From NCBI RefSeq assembly GCF_023023025.1, contig NZ_CP095481.1, positions 8,941,001-9,005,000 on the forward strand: a stretch of DNA of 64,000 nt, read 5' to 3'. Below the pieces are notes generated by a model. That model searched no databases, had not been told where the DNA came from, and worked only from the letters and a program-made list of their open reading frames with translations. Below are positions 10,636 through 18,674 of this stretch, piece after piece. The DNA is from Amycolatopsis sp. WQ 127309. Its GTDB lineage: Bacteria; Actinomycetota; Actinomycetes; Mycobacteriales; Pseudonocardiaceae. Within the stretch, counting starts at the first letter, position 1. Each line of letters starts with the position of its first letter. The position numbers were made by a program, and so were the translations under genes.

Positions 10636-11085
10636 ATGGCTGACATGCCGGAGCCATCGGATTTCGTCACCCACCTGGGCCTGCGGCCGCTGCCCGTCGA
10701 AGGCGGGCGGTGGGCGCAGAGCTGGCGCTCCGCCGCCGGCTCGGCGATCTACTACCTGCTCGTCGCGCCGGAGTTCTCCGCGCCGCACCGGCTGGACCGG
10801 GTGGAGGTCTACGCGCACCACGCGGGCGCGCCGGCGGCGATGCTGCTGCTCCACCCGGACGGCACGGTCGAGCGGCCGGTGCTCGGCACCGACGTCGCGG
10901 CCGGGGAACGCCCGCAGGTCGTGGTGCCCGCGGGGACGTGGCAGGCGACGGTCACGAGCGGCGCGTGGAGCCTGCTGGGCACGGTCGTGGTGCCGCCCTA
11001 CACGGACGACTGCGTGGAGTTCGCCGCGGCGGCCGATCTCGCGGTGGAGTACCCGGCCGCGGCCGCCGACCTGCGGAAGTTCTGA
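10636..11085 (+). CDS. Cupin-fold protein, DUF985/cupin_5 type
   Basis: The product is a 149-residue soluble protein with the features of the cupin_5 (DUF985) family: [18 protein letters not shown] near the start, [39 protein letters not shown] in the middle, and a C-terminal [15 protein letters not shown]. Members have a double-stranded beta-helix; the reaction is unknown. The ATG at 10636 is preceded by GGCAGG. It is the only plus-strand gene between yebC and ruvC. It is divergent from ruvC and convergent with the DUF4262 gene, whose stop lies two bases away. Confidence 0.85.
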   Translation: MADMPEPSDFVTHLGLRPLPVEGGRWAQSWRSAAGSAIYYLLVAPEFSAPHRLDRVEVYAHHAGAPAAMLLLHPDGTVERPVLGTDVAAGERPQVVVPAGTWQATVTSGAWSLLGTVVVPPYTDDCVEFAAAADLAVEYPAAAADLRKF

Positions 11086-11086
11086 C

Positions 11087-11638
11087 TCAGGGGCCGTCGA
11101 CGCCCGGGGTCCAGCTCTCCGGGTCGCCGCTCTCGGTGAGCACGAGCTGCCACTTCGCGAAGCCCTCGGGCGCGTCGGGGTGCCACGGGAACTTGCCCTC
11201 CGGTGTGGCGACGATCAGCTGCAGGGCCGGGAAGTCGCCGTCCGGGTAGATGAGGAACGCCGTGCCGAAGTACTCGGGGTAGTGGCCCTTGGCGACCCGC
11301 TCGAGGACCACCGGGACGCCGTCGAAGAAGTTGTCGTAGCGCTGGCCGACCTCGAAGATCTCGCCGTTGGCGGCCCGGTCGACGTACGCGTCGAGCAGGA
11401 CCTGGCCCATCTGGTCGGGCAGCCCGACGACGACGGCCTCGGGCACGTTGTGCAGCGCCCACGCGCAGGCGGTGAAGCAGTAGCCGGCGCCCTCGTCGTC
11501 CCCCGCGACCGTGACGACGGCGTTGCCGCGTTCCTTGGCCTGCGTCTCGATCCATTCGACCAGGCGCTGTTCGTCCGCCGTCAGGTCGGCGGCGATTTCG
11601 GCGGAGGCGGCGGGCGTCGTCGAGGTCACGGCCCACAT
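11087..11638 (-). CDS. DUF4262 domain protein
   Basis: The product is a 183-residue soluble protein. It resembles the DUF4262 family: [39 protein letters not shown], followed by [34 protein letters not shown] and a C-terminal [11 protein letters not shown]. No biochemical role is known to me. The ATG at 11638 was chosen because homologous sequence begins there; the longer frame upstream runs through the yebC terminator. It is separated from yebC by a strong hairpin and is probably monocistronic. Confidence 0.75.
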   Translation of the reverse strand: MWAVTSTTPAASAEIAADLTADEQRLVEWIETQAKERGNAVVTVAGDDEGAGYCFTACAWALHNVPEAVVVGLPDQMGQVLLDAYVDRAANGEIFEVGQRYDNFFDGVPVVLERVAKGHYPEYFGTAFLIYPDGDFPALQLIVATPEGKFPWHPDAPEGFAKWQLVLTESGDPESWTPGVDGP

Positions 11639-11721
11639 TGTGCCCGACGAGCCCGCCGCAGCCCAGCACCCGGGCCCCGAATGTCGCCGGATCGGGCCGG
11701 GATGCGTTGCGGGGCAAGGGA

Positions 11722-11762
11722 AAAGAAATGCGCCGCGAGTATCACCCGCGGCGCATTTCTTT
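11722..11762 (-). terminator. Rho-independent-type terminator after yebC
   Basis: A perfect 16-base inverted repeat (arms 11722-11737 and 11747-11762, nine-base loop) starts with AAAGAAATG and ends with CATTTCTTT. It lies 12 bases beyond the yebC stop, so it should end the pdxT-yebC transcript on the minus strand. The A/T ends could serve either direction. Confidence 0.85.
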
Positions 11763-11774
11763 CGCTGTCGCCGG

Positions 11775-12530
11775 TCAGTCGACCTCGGCCAGCACCTCGT
11801 CCGAAACATCGAAGTTCGCGTAGACGTTCTGGACGTCGTCGCAGTCCTCGAGCGCGTCGATCAGCCGGAAGACCTTCTTCGCGCCTTCCACGTCCAGGGG
11901 GACGCTGACCGACGGGAGGAACGTCAGCTCCGCCGACTCGTACTCGAACCCGGCCTCCTGCAGCGACTTGCGCACCGGGACCAGGTCGCCGCCCTCGGAG
12001 ACGATCTCGAAGGTCTCGTCGAGGTCGTTGACCTCCTCGGCACCCGCGTCGAGGACCGCCATGAGGACGTCGTCCTCCGTGGCGTCGGCCTTCGGCATGA
12101 TCACGACACCCTTGCGGGTGAACATGTACGCGACCGAGCCCGGGTCGGCGAGGGAGCCGCCGTTGCGCGTGAGCGCGGTGCGGACCTCCATCGCGGCGCG
12201 GTTCTTGTTGTCGGTGAGGCACTCGATCAGCACCGCCACGCCGTTGGGGCCGTAACCCTCGTACGTGATGTTCTGCCAGTCGGCGCCGCCGGCCTCTTCA
12301 CCACCACCGCGCTTGCGGGCGCGCTCGATGTTGTCCTGCGGAACCGAGTTCTTCTTCGCCTTCTGGATGGCGTCGTAGAGCGTGGGGTTGCCGTCCGGGT
12401 CGCCACCACCGGTGCCGGTCCGCGCGGCCACCTCGATGTTCTTGATCAACCGAGCGAAGAGCTTGCCGCGCTTCGCGTCCAGGTTGGCCTTCTTGTGTTT
12501 CGTGGTGGCCCACTTGGAGTGGCCGCTCAT
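11775..12530 (-). CDS. yebC: YebC/PmpR-family regulatory protein
   Basis: This is a 251-residue member of the YebC family, which includes transcriptional regulators and, in recent work, ribosome-associated translation factors. It has the invariant start [20 protein letters not shown], the central [21 protein letters not shown] and the [22 protein letters not shown] block. The ATG at 12530 has GGAGAGATG-type spacing upstream. It follows pdxT with about 40 bases between them and ends at a strong terminator. In many actinobacteria yebC lies directly upstream of ruvC; here two extra genes intervene. Confidence 0.94.
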   Translation of the reverse strand: MSGHSKWATTKHKKANLDAKRGKLFARLIKNIEVAARTGTGGGDPDGNPTLYDAIQKAKKNSVPQDNIERARKRGGGEEAGGADWQNITYEGYGPNGVAVLIECLTDNKNRAAMEVRTALTRNGGSLADPGSVAYMFTRKGVVIMPKADATEDDVLMAVLDAGAEEVNDLDETFEIVSEGGDLVPVRKSLQEAGFEYESAELTFLPSVSVPLDVEGAKKVFRLIDALEDCDDVQNVYANFDVSDEVLAEVD

Positions 12531-12571
12531 CTCTCCTCCATCTGTTCCGTACCCCGGCCGGGCACCGCGTC

Positions 12572-13192
12572 TCAAGCAGCCTTGCGCACGAGGTCGACGA
12601 ACAACCGGTGCACCCGCACGTCGGGCGTCAGTTCCGGGTGGAACGCGGTCGCCAGCACCGCCCCTTGCCGGACCGCGACGATCCTAGCGGCCTCGTCTCC
12701 CAGACCGGGCACGCCGCTGACCGTGGCCAGCACCTCGACGCCGTCACCGGCCTTCTCGACCCACGGGGCCCGGATGAACACCGCGTGCACGCCGCCGCCG
12801 TCGACCCCGGCGAAGTCCAGGTCGGCTTCGAAGGAGTCGACCTGCCTGCCGAAGGCGTTGCGCCGGACGACCACGTCGAGGCCGCCGAGCTGCTGCTGGT
12901 CCGGCCGCCCGTCGAGGGTCTGCCGCGCGAGCAGGATCATCCCGGCGCACGACCCGAACGCGGGCAGCCCGCCGGCGATCCGCGCGCGCAGCGGTTCCAG
13001 CAGCTCGAACGTCTCGAGCAGCCGCGACATCGTGGTCGACTCGCCGCCGGGCAGCACCAAACCGTCCACTTCGGACAATTCAGCGGCCCGGCGCACCGGC
13101 ACCGCCCGCGCGCCCGCTTCTTCCAGCATCGCGACGTGCTCGCGCACGGCGCCCTGCAGGGCGAGCACACCGACGACCGGCTTCGACGACAC
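12572..13192 (-). CDS. pdxT: Pyridoxal 5'-phosphate synthase glutaminase subunit PdxT
   Basis: PdxT hydrolyses glutamine and channels ammonia to PdxS for PLP synthesis. The 206-residue product shows [14 protein letters not shown], the oxyanion region LPGGESTTM, nucleophile Cys in [11 protein letters not shown] and the His/Glu pair in [11 protein letters not shown]. The start is GTG at 13192. Its partner pdxS is not adjacent: an azlCD-regulator unit of about 1.9 kb lies between them, and both genes keep the same orientation. Confidence 0.95.
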   Translation of the reverse strand: MSSKPVVGVLALQGAVREHVAMLEEAGARAVPVRRAAELSEVDGLVLPGGESTTMSRLLETFELLEPLRARIAGGLPAFGSCAGMILLARQTLDGRPDQQQLGGLDVVVRRNAFGRQVDSFEADLDFAGVDGGGVHAVFIRAPWVEKAGDGVEVLATVSGVPGLGDEAARIVAVRQGAVLATAFHPELTPDVRVHRLFVDLVRKAA

Positions 13193-13284
13193 CCAACCTC
13201 CCGAAAGACCCTTCCCGCCAGCCTAGACGCAGACCCGCCGCGGCGGAGCGGCAGGTCAGCCCGCACGCAGACCCGGAACGCCCC

Positions 13285-13355
13285 GATGTGGCGTTGGGTG
13301 CGCTCAACGCACCGAACGCCACATTGGGTGCGTCTGACGCACCCAACGCCACATT
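13285..13355. repeat. Intergenic palindromic repeat, family B
   Basis: Three near-identical units built on ATGTGGCGTTGGGTGCG occur between pdxT and azlD. The arm at 13286-13302 is exactly complementary to 13338-13354, and a copy with one mismatch lies at 13308-13324 in direct orientation to the latter. The unit words differ from family A. The repeat contains no gene and could fold into alternative hairpins. Confidence 0.75.
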
Positions 13356-13396
13356 GGGGCGCCGGCGACCCGGCAACAGCGCCGCACGATCGGTGG

Positions 13397-13717
13397 TCAG
13401 GGGACGCCGGCGAGGCGCAGCAGCGCGGCCGTCGCGGCGGCCGCGATGACGACCACCACGAACGGGGCCTTGCGCCAGGCCAGCACTCCCCCGACCAGCA
13501 CCCCGGCCGGCCGGGCGAAGCCCGCGAACGAGTGCCCCTCGGTCAGGGCGCTCACCGCGACCAGCGCCGCGAGCAGCACGACCGCGCCGAGCACCATCAG
13601 CCGTTCGGCGCGCGGCGACAGTTTCACCCGCTCGCGCAGCAGCGGTCCGGCGAGCCGGAAGGCGTAGGTGCCCACGGCCAGCACGATCGTGCCGATGAGC
13701 AGTTCGGTGCCGTCCAT
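13397..13717 (-). CDS. azlD: Branched-chain amino acid exporter small subunit AzlD
   Basis: The product is a 106-residue membrane protein with about four spans (ELLIGTIVLAVGTYAFRLAG, RLMVLGAVVLLAALVAVSAL, AGVLVGGVLAWR, VVVIAAAATAALLRLAGVP). Length and order match AzlD/BrnE, the small subunit of the AzlCD (BrnFE) exporter of branched-chain and related amino acids. The ATG at 13717 shares its first base with the last base of the azlC stop codon, so the two are translationally coupled. Confidence 0.88.
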   Translation of the reverse strand: MDGTELLIGTIVLAVGTYAFRLAGPLLRERVKLSPRAERLMVLGAVVLLAALVAVSALTEGHSFAGFARPAGVLVGGVLAWRKAPFVVVVIAAAATAALLRLAGVP

Positions 13718-14433
13718 CAGCAGGCCTCCTGCGGCTCGGGTTCCGGCTCGGGCTGGGGCTTGGGCTCGCGCGCCGCGGCCCCGGCGAGCACGCCGACCAG
13801 GGCGAGCAGCACCGGCAGGCCCGCGGGCAGGAACGGCGTCGCGACCAGGGCGGCGACCACGCCGAGCAGCACCGGCAGCCGGGCCGCCTTGTCACGCAGG
13901 GACGGCAGGACGAGCGCCAGCAGCACGGCGGGGAACGCCGCGTCCAGCCCGAAGACGTCGGTGTCGCTGATCGCCGACCCGGCGAACGCACCGACCAGCA
14001 CGCCGGCGTTCCAGCAGACGAAGATCCCCAGCCCGCAGGCCCAGTAGGCCGCGCGGCGGCGCCGGACCTCGTCCTGAGCCAGCGCGAACGCCACCGTCTC
14101 GTCGCTCATCAGGTGGCTGCCGGCCAGCCGCGCGCCCCACCGCTTTCCGAAGACGTCGCCGATCGCGAACCCGAACGGCAGGTGCCGCGTGTTGACGAGC
14201 AGCCCGGCCAGCACGGCGGCGAACGGGTTGCCGCCGGCGGCCACGATGCCGACGAACATGAACTGCGACGCCCCCGCGAAGACCAGCAGGGACATCACCA
14301 TCGGCGCCCAGACCGGGAAGCCGGAACCCACCGCGATCGCGCCGTAGGACACCCCCACGAGACAATCGGCCAGGCAGACCAGGCCGATGTCCCGGGCGAG
14401 GGCCCGATCGAGTGTTCGCCATATCGAACGCAT
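13717..14433 (-). CDS. azlC: Branched-chain amino acid exporter large subunit AzlC
   Basis: The product is a 238-residue multi-span protein with the AzlC features DCLVGVSYGAIAVGSG, LLVFAGASQFMFVGIVAAGGNPF, LLVNTRHLPFGFAIG and GSHLMSDETVAFAL. Together with AzlD it should form an amino-acid efflux pump in the plasma membrane. The C-terminus carries an unusual Pro-Glu repeat (KPQPEPEPEPQ) before the stop. The start at ATG 14433 lies inside the operator region shared with the divergent XRE-cupin gene, so a leader of very few bases is likely. Confidence 0.88.
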   Translation of the reverse strand: MRSIWRTLDRALARDIGLVCLADCLVGVSYGAIAVGSGFPVWAPMVMSLLVFAGASQFMFVGIVAAGGNPFAAVLAGLLVNTRHLPFGFAIGDVFGKRWGARLAGSHLMSDETVAFALAQDEVRRRRAAYWACGLGIFVCWNAGVLVGAFAGSAISDTDVFGLDAAFPAVLLALVLPSLRDKAARLPVLLGVVAALVATPFLPAGLPVLLALVGVLAGAAAREPKPQPEPEPEPQEAC

Positions 14434-14478
14434 GTGTTCTATAGTGAACAGACGCACCCGTGTTCGTCAAGGCGAACA
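14413..14478. promoter_or_regulatory. Three-dyad operator between azlC and its divergent regulator
   Basis: Three inverted repeats share the half-site TGTTC. They are TGTTC-N8-GAAC(G) at 14413-14430, TGTTC-N6-GAACA at 14435-14450 and TGTTC-N8-GAACA at 14461-14478. They occupy the whole interval between the two divergent starts and run into azlC. This layout is what an autoregulated XRE-type repressor would use. Binding is inferred, not shown. Confidence 0.7.
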
Positions 14479-14501
14479 GACAGACCGATGGAGCGAACGG
14501 C

Positions 14502-15065
14502 ATGTCGCAGGAAACCACCGGCGCGCCGCTGGAGATCATCGCGGCGTCGCTGCGCCGCGAACGGAACCGAGCGGGCCTGTCCCTGACCGAGGTGGCGCGC
14601 CGCGCCGGCCTGGCCAAGTCGACGCTCTCACAGCTGGAGTCCGGCACCGGCAACCCGAGCGTCGAGACGCTGTGGGCGCTCGGCGTCGCGCTCGACGTGC
14701 CGTTCTCACGGCTGGTGGAGCCGGAACGGCCGAAGGTCCGGGTGATCCGGGCCGGCAACGGGCCCACGGTGTTCGCCGAACACGCCGACTACGCGTGCAC
14801 GCTGCTGTCCGCGTGTCCCCCGTCGGCCCGCCGGGACATCTACGTGATCCGCGGCGAGCCGGGCACGCCGCGGCGGTCCGACCCGCACATGACCGGCGTG
14901 ATGGAGCACATCGTGCTGTGCGCGGGACGCGCCAGGGTGGGCCCGCAGGAGGAGCCGGAGGAACTGCTCCCCGGCGACTACATCTCCTACCCCGGCGACG
15001 TCCCGCACCTGTTCGAAGCCCTCGAGCCGGGTACTTACGGCGTCGAGATCTCCGAATACCTCTAG
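14502..15065 (+). CDS. XRE-family regulator with C-terminal cupin domain
   Basis: The product has 187 residues. An HTH_3 domain occupies about residues 14-70 (IIAASLRRERNRAGLSLTEVARRAGLAKSTLSQLESGTGNPSVETLWAL), followed by a small cupin domain with GVMEHIVLCAGRARVG and LLPGDYISYPGDVPHLFEAL. Such proteins sense small ligands and often control neighbouring transporters. It is divergent from azlCD over a region with three TGTTC/GAACA dyads, so it probably represses azlCD and itself in response to an amino acid. The ATG at 14502 was chosen over an upstream ATG at 14460 because the latter would place the operator inside the gene. Confidence 0.9.
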   Translation: MSQETTGAPLEIIAASLRRERNRAGLSLTEVARRAGLAKSTLSQLESGTGNPSVETLWALGVALDVPFSRLVEPERPKVRVIRAGNGPTVFAEHADYACTLLSACPPSARRDIYVIRGEPGTPRRSDPHMTGVMEHIVLCAGRARVGPQEEPEELLPGDYISYPGDVPHLFEALEPGTYGVEISEYL

Positions 15066-15069
15066 GAGG

Positions 15070-15993
15070 TCACCAGCCGCGGTCGGCGAGGCGGTGGGGC
15101 TCCGGGATCTCTTCCACGTTGATGCCGACCATGGCCTCGCCCAGCCCGCGCGAGACCTTCGCCAGCACGTCGGGGTCGTCGTGGAACGTCGTGGCCTTGA
15201 CGATCGCCTCGGCGCGCTGGGCCGGGTTGCCGGACTTGAAGATGCCGGAGCCGACGAACACGCCCTCGGCGCCGAGCTGCATCATCATCGCGGCGTCGGC
15301 CGGGGTGGCGATGCCGCCCGCGGTGAAGAGCACCACCGGCAGGTTGCCGTTCGCGGCGACCTCCTTGACCAGCTCGTACGGCGCCTGCAGCTCCTTCGCC
15401 GCGACGAACAGCTCGTCCTCCGGCAGCGACGTCAGCTTGCGGATCTCGCCGCGGATCTTGCGCATGTGCGTGGTGGCGTTCGAGACGTCGCCGGTGCCGG
15501 CCTCACCCTTGGAGCGGATCATCGCCGCGCCCTCGGTGATCCGGCGCAGGGCCTCGCCGAGGTTGGTCGCGCCGCAGACGAAGGGGACGGTGAACGCCCA
15601 CTTGTCGATGTGGTTGGCGTAGTCGGCCGGGGTCAGCACCTCGGACTCGTCCACGTAGTCGACGCCCAGGGACTGCAGCACCTGCGCCTCGACGAAGTGG
15701 CCGATGCGGGCCTTCGCCATGACCGGGATCGAGACGGTCTCGATGATGGCGTCGATCAGGTCCGGGTCGCTCATCCGCGCGACGCCGCCCTGGGCGCGGA
15801 TGTCGGCGGGCACGCGCTCGAGCGCCATCACCGCGACCGCGCCGGCGTCTTCGGCGATCTTCGCCTGCTCGGCGGTGACCACGTCCATGATCACGCCGCC
15901 CTTGAGCATCTCGGCCATGCCGCGCTTCACCTTGGCGGTGCCGGTGACCGACTGGACGGAGCCGTTCTGGGGGGTGGTCTGCTGCTCGGGCAC
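15070..15993 (-). CDS. pdxS: Pyridoxal 5'-phosphate synthase lyase subunit PdxS
   Basis: PdxS builds PLP from ribose 5-phosphate, glyceraldehyde 3-phosphate and ammonia supplied by PdxT. The 307-residue product has the hallmark [17 protein letters not shown], the lysine region [34 protein letters not shown] and the phosphate-binding [30 protein letters not shown]. The GTG start at 15993 follows AAAGG. It converges with the XRE-cupin gene, four bases between stops. pdxT lies about 1.9 kb downstream on the same strand. Confidence 0.96.
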   Translation of the reverse strand: MPEQQTTPQNGSVQSVTGTAKVKRGMAEMLKGGVIMDVVTAEQAKIAEDAGAVAVMALERVPADIRAQGGVARMSDPDLIDAIIETVSIPVMAKARIGHFVEAQVLQSLGVDYVDESEVLTPADYANHIDKWAFTVPFVCGATNLGEALRRITEGAAMIRSKGEAGTGDVSNATTHMRKIRGEIRKLTSLPEDELFVAAKELQAPYELVKEVAANGNLPVVLFTAGGIATPADAAMMMQLGAEGVFVGSGIFKSGNPAQRAEAIVKATTFHDDPDVLAKVSRGLGEAMVGINVEEIPEPHRLADRGW

Positions 15994-16082
15994 GACGAGG
16001 CCTTTCGACACGAGATCGGGTGGTTGCCAGTCCGAGCGTAGGTCGGCGGTGGCCTCTTCAGGCAGGCCAGTACACGGGTATC

Positions 16083-17066
16083 TCAGCAGTCCACTTCGCC
16101 CGCGCCCGCGACCAGGACCTCGGCCGCCCGGGTGCGGGTGTAGAGCACGTGACGTCCGGCACGGTGCCCGCTGACCAGGCCCGCGGCCTTGAGGACACCG
16201 AGGTGCTGCGACACCGCCCCGGCGCTCAGCCGGGTGCGGCGGGCCAGCTCCGAAGTGGACGCCGGCGCGGCCAGCTCGGCCAGCAGCATCGCCCGGCCGC
16301 GGCCCACCACGGCGGCCAGCGCGCCCGGCGCGACGGCGGTGCCGGTCTCCCACAGCGTCGCGATCCCGCGCGGCGGGTACCGCAGCACCGGCTGCCAGCG
16401 CGGGTCGGTCTTGGAGAACACCCGCGGCCAGACGAACGCCGAGGGCACCAGCACCAGGCCGCGCCCGTCGAGCGGGACGGCGGCGTGCAGGTGCCGGTGC
16501 GCCACCGTGAGCGTGCCGCCCTGCCAGCGGACCATCGGCGTGAGGTCGTTGAACAGCTCGGCCGCGCCGCCGCGGGCCAGCAGCCGGGACCGGTGCAGCA
16601 CGTCCGCCTCGAGCAGGGCGCGGATCCGCGGCCACTCCGGGGCCAGCACGAGGTCCCAGTACCGCTCCATCAGCGTCGCGAGCCGGTCGAGGCCCGCCTC
16701 CGGGTCGCGGTGGAAGCGGTTCAACGCGAGCGAGCGCGGCCCGGCCATCGCGTCCAGCTCCCGCCGGACGAAGCGGGCGGGCACGTCGCGCAGGTCGGCG
16801 AGCTCGTCGGCCAGCTCCGGCACCGGCGTCGAGGGCGTGCCCGCCAGGAAGCCCGGGAGGTGCCGGAGCGGCACCAGCTCGCGCAGGAGCGAGATGTCCA
16901 GCCCGGCCTCGCCGAGAGCCGCGGTGGCCCGCTTGACCCACGGCAGGTGCAGGGCGTGCTCCCCCGGCTGGTTCAGGACGCGGACGCTCGCCACGATCTC
17001 CCACGCGGGCGAGAACGCGAACCGGGTGTGGGCCAGGTCCTCTGTGGAGAATGCCAGGTCGAGCAC
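16083..17066 (-). CDS. ArsR-like winged-helix regulator with large N-terminal domain
   Basis: The product has 327 residues. The C-terminal third carries an ArsR-type winged helix ([52 protein letters not shown]). The first 220 residues match the actinobacterial DUF5937-type sensor region (begins [23 protein letters not shown]; contains [10 protein letters not shown] near the junction). No Cys metal site is visible next to the helix-turn-helix, so the ligand is probably not a soft metal. The GTG start at 17066 lies close to the flavoprotein gene on the same strand, but no clear operator is visible. Confidence 0.82.
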   Translation of the reverse strand: MLDLAFSTEDLAHTRFAFSPAWEIVASVRVLNQPGEHALHLPWVKRATAALGEAGLDISLLRELVPLRHLPGFLAGTPSTPVPELADELADLRDVPARFVRRELDAMAGPRSLALNRFHRDPEAGLDRLATLMERYWDLVLAPEWPRIRALLEADVLHRSRLLARGGAAELFNDLTPMVRWQGGTLTVAHRHLHAAVPLDGRGLVLVPSAFVWPRVFSKTDPRWQPVLRYPPRGIATLWETGTAVAPGALAAVVGRGRAMLLAELAAPASTSELARRTRLSAGAVSQHLGVLKAAGLVSGHRAGRHVLYTRTRAAEVLVAGAGEVDC

Positions 17067-17096
17067 GCTGCCTCCTGCCGCCGGAACGGCTCCAGG

Positions 17097-18545
17097 TTAG
17101 AGCGCTCCCTTGTGGACAGTCGAGCGGGGCTCGGAAAGTCCTTGCGGGAAAGCGAAAATTCCTCGCGGGTCATACTTCCGGGCGACCGCGCGCAGCCGCG
17201 GCAGGTTCGGCCCGTAGTACGCCACCGGCCAGTCCGGCAGCTCCGGGTCGAGGTAGTTGACGTACCCGGTGGTGCCGAACTCCGGCCCCAGCCCGTCCCG
17301 CACGGCCGCCAGCGACCGCCGGGCCCCGGCCTCGCCGCCCTCGCCCGGTTCGGCGCTGTGCAGGAACTGCAGGCTCGCCAGCGCGTGCCGGTGCGGGAAC
17401 GCCGTGTCCCGGACGCCGACGCGCGCGATGGCGCCGCCGCCGGCGTCGATGATGGTGTCGACGCCCGGGTCCCGGATCAGCACGTCGACGACCGCGGCCG
17501 GGTCGGCGGCCGGCCGCGTGAGCATCCGCGACGTCCCGACGTAGGCCGCCCGGGCGGCGACCGCGCCGGGCCGGGCCTCCCGGTCGTCGAACGAGCGCAT
17601 CGCGGACAGGTGGTCCGCGGTCCGCCGCCGCTGCTCGGCCGGTGGCGTGCCGACCCGGCGGATCAGGTCGTCGAGCAGCTCCTTCAACCGGGTCTCGGGG
17701 CCGAGGAACGTGCCACCGAGGTTCGCGTGGTCGTCGCCGAGGCCCATCCCGGACCACAGCTCGTCCGGCACCGCCGGCTGCCACTCCTGCCAGGCGGCGA
17801 ACAGCGCGGCCTGCGTGCCCACCGGGAAGGACAGCTGGAAGGTGGCGACGTCGGTGATCGGCACGGTCCGGAACGTGAACGCGGTGACGATCCCGAAGTT
17901 GCCGCCGCCTCCGCCGCGCAGCGCCCAGAACAGGTCCGGCTCCGACGCCGCCGAGACCGTGCGGGCCCGGCCGTCCGCCGTGACGATCCGCGCGGCCTCC
18001 AGGTGATCGCACGTCAGGCCGTACCTCCGGTCCAGCACCCCGACGCCGCCGCCGAGGGCGAGCCCGGCGATGCCGACCGTGTCGCAGCTGCCCGCGGGCA
18101 GCACCCGGCCGGCCGCGGCGAGCGTCGTGGCGATCGGCCCCAGCCGCGCCCCGGCGCCGATCACCGCGCGGCCGCCGGGGCGGACCTCGATGCCCGCCAA
18201 CCGGCTCAGGTCGACCACGATCCCGCCGTCCACAGTGGAATAGCCGGGATAGCTGTGGCCGCCGCTGCGCGCCGCGATCGGCAGGTCGTGCCCGGCCGCG
18301 AAGCCCACCGCGGCCTGGACGTCCTCGATCCGCGTCGCGCCGACGACGGCCGCCGGGACGCGGTGGTCGTACATCGTGAAGTAGCCCTGCTTCGCCTCCG
18401 GGTAGCCCGGATCGCCCGGCCGGAACAGCGGTCCGGCCAGTTTCCGCCGGAGCCGGTCCCATTCGTCTCCTGGCAGCCCGCCGGCCAGACCGGCCACCGG
18501 AACCGCCCCCGAAATCCGCAGAAAAGTCCGCCTGTTCACCGTCAT
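17097..18545 (-). CDS. Tat-exported BBE-type FAD-linked oxidoreductase
   Basis: The product has 482 residues. It begins with a twin-arginine signal ([20 protein letters not shown]), followed by a PCMH/FAD-binding domain and a BBE C-terminal motif (NYLDPEL). The flavin-attachment histidine is in [13 protein letters not shown] and the second possible attachment site, Cys, is in [18 protein letters not shown], so bicovalent FAD is plausible. Family members oxidise alcohols, sugars or secondary metabolites outside the cell; the substrate here is unknown. The ATG at 18545 starts exactly at the signal peptide. It is divergent from the EF-G-like gene. Confidence 0.88.
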   Translation of the reverse strand: MTVNRRTFLRISGAVPVAGLAGGLPGDEWDRLRRKLAGPLFRPGDPGYPEAKQGYFTMYDHRVPAAVVGATRIEDVQAAVGFAAGHDLPIAARSGGHSYPGYSTVDGGIVVDLSRLAGIEVRPGGRAVIGAGARLGPIATTLAAAGRVLPAGSCDTVGIAGLALGGGVGVLDRRYGLTCDHLEAARIVTADGRARTVSAASEPDLFWALRGGGGGNFGIVTAFTFRTVPITDVATFQLSFPVGTQAALFAAWQEWQPAVPDELWSGMGLGDDHANLGGTFLGPETRLKELLDDLIRRVGTPPAEQRRRTADHLSAMRSFDDREARPGAVAARAAYVGTSRMLTRPAADPAAVVDVLIRDPGVDTIIDAGGGAIARVGVRDTAFPHRHALASLQFLHSAEPGEGGEAGARRSLAAVRDGLGPEFGTTGYVNYLDPELPDWPVAYYGPNLPRLRAVARKYDPRGIFAFPQGLSEPRSTVHKGAL

Positions 18546-18674
18546 CGAAACTCCCCCTGCCCCGCTCCCCCGGGCATTCGGCTGGTCCCGGGACCCGCGC
18601 CTTGCCGTGACCAGGGTAGCGGGTGTGTGATCGAGGACACATCTCGTACACTCGCCGTTCGCCGAGGAGCCGTC

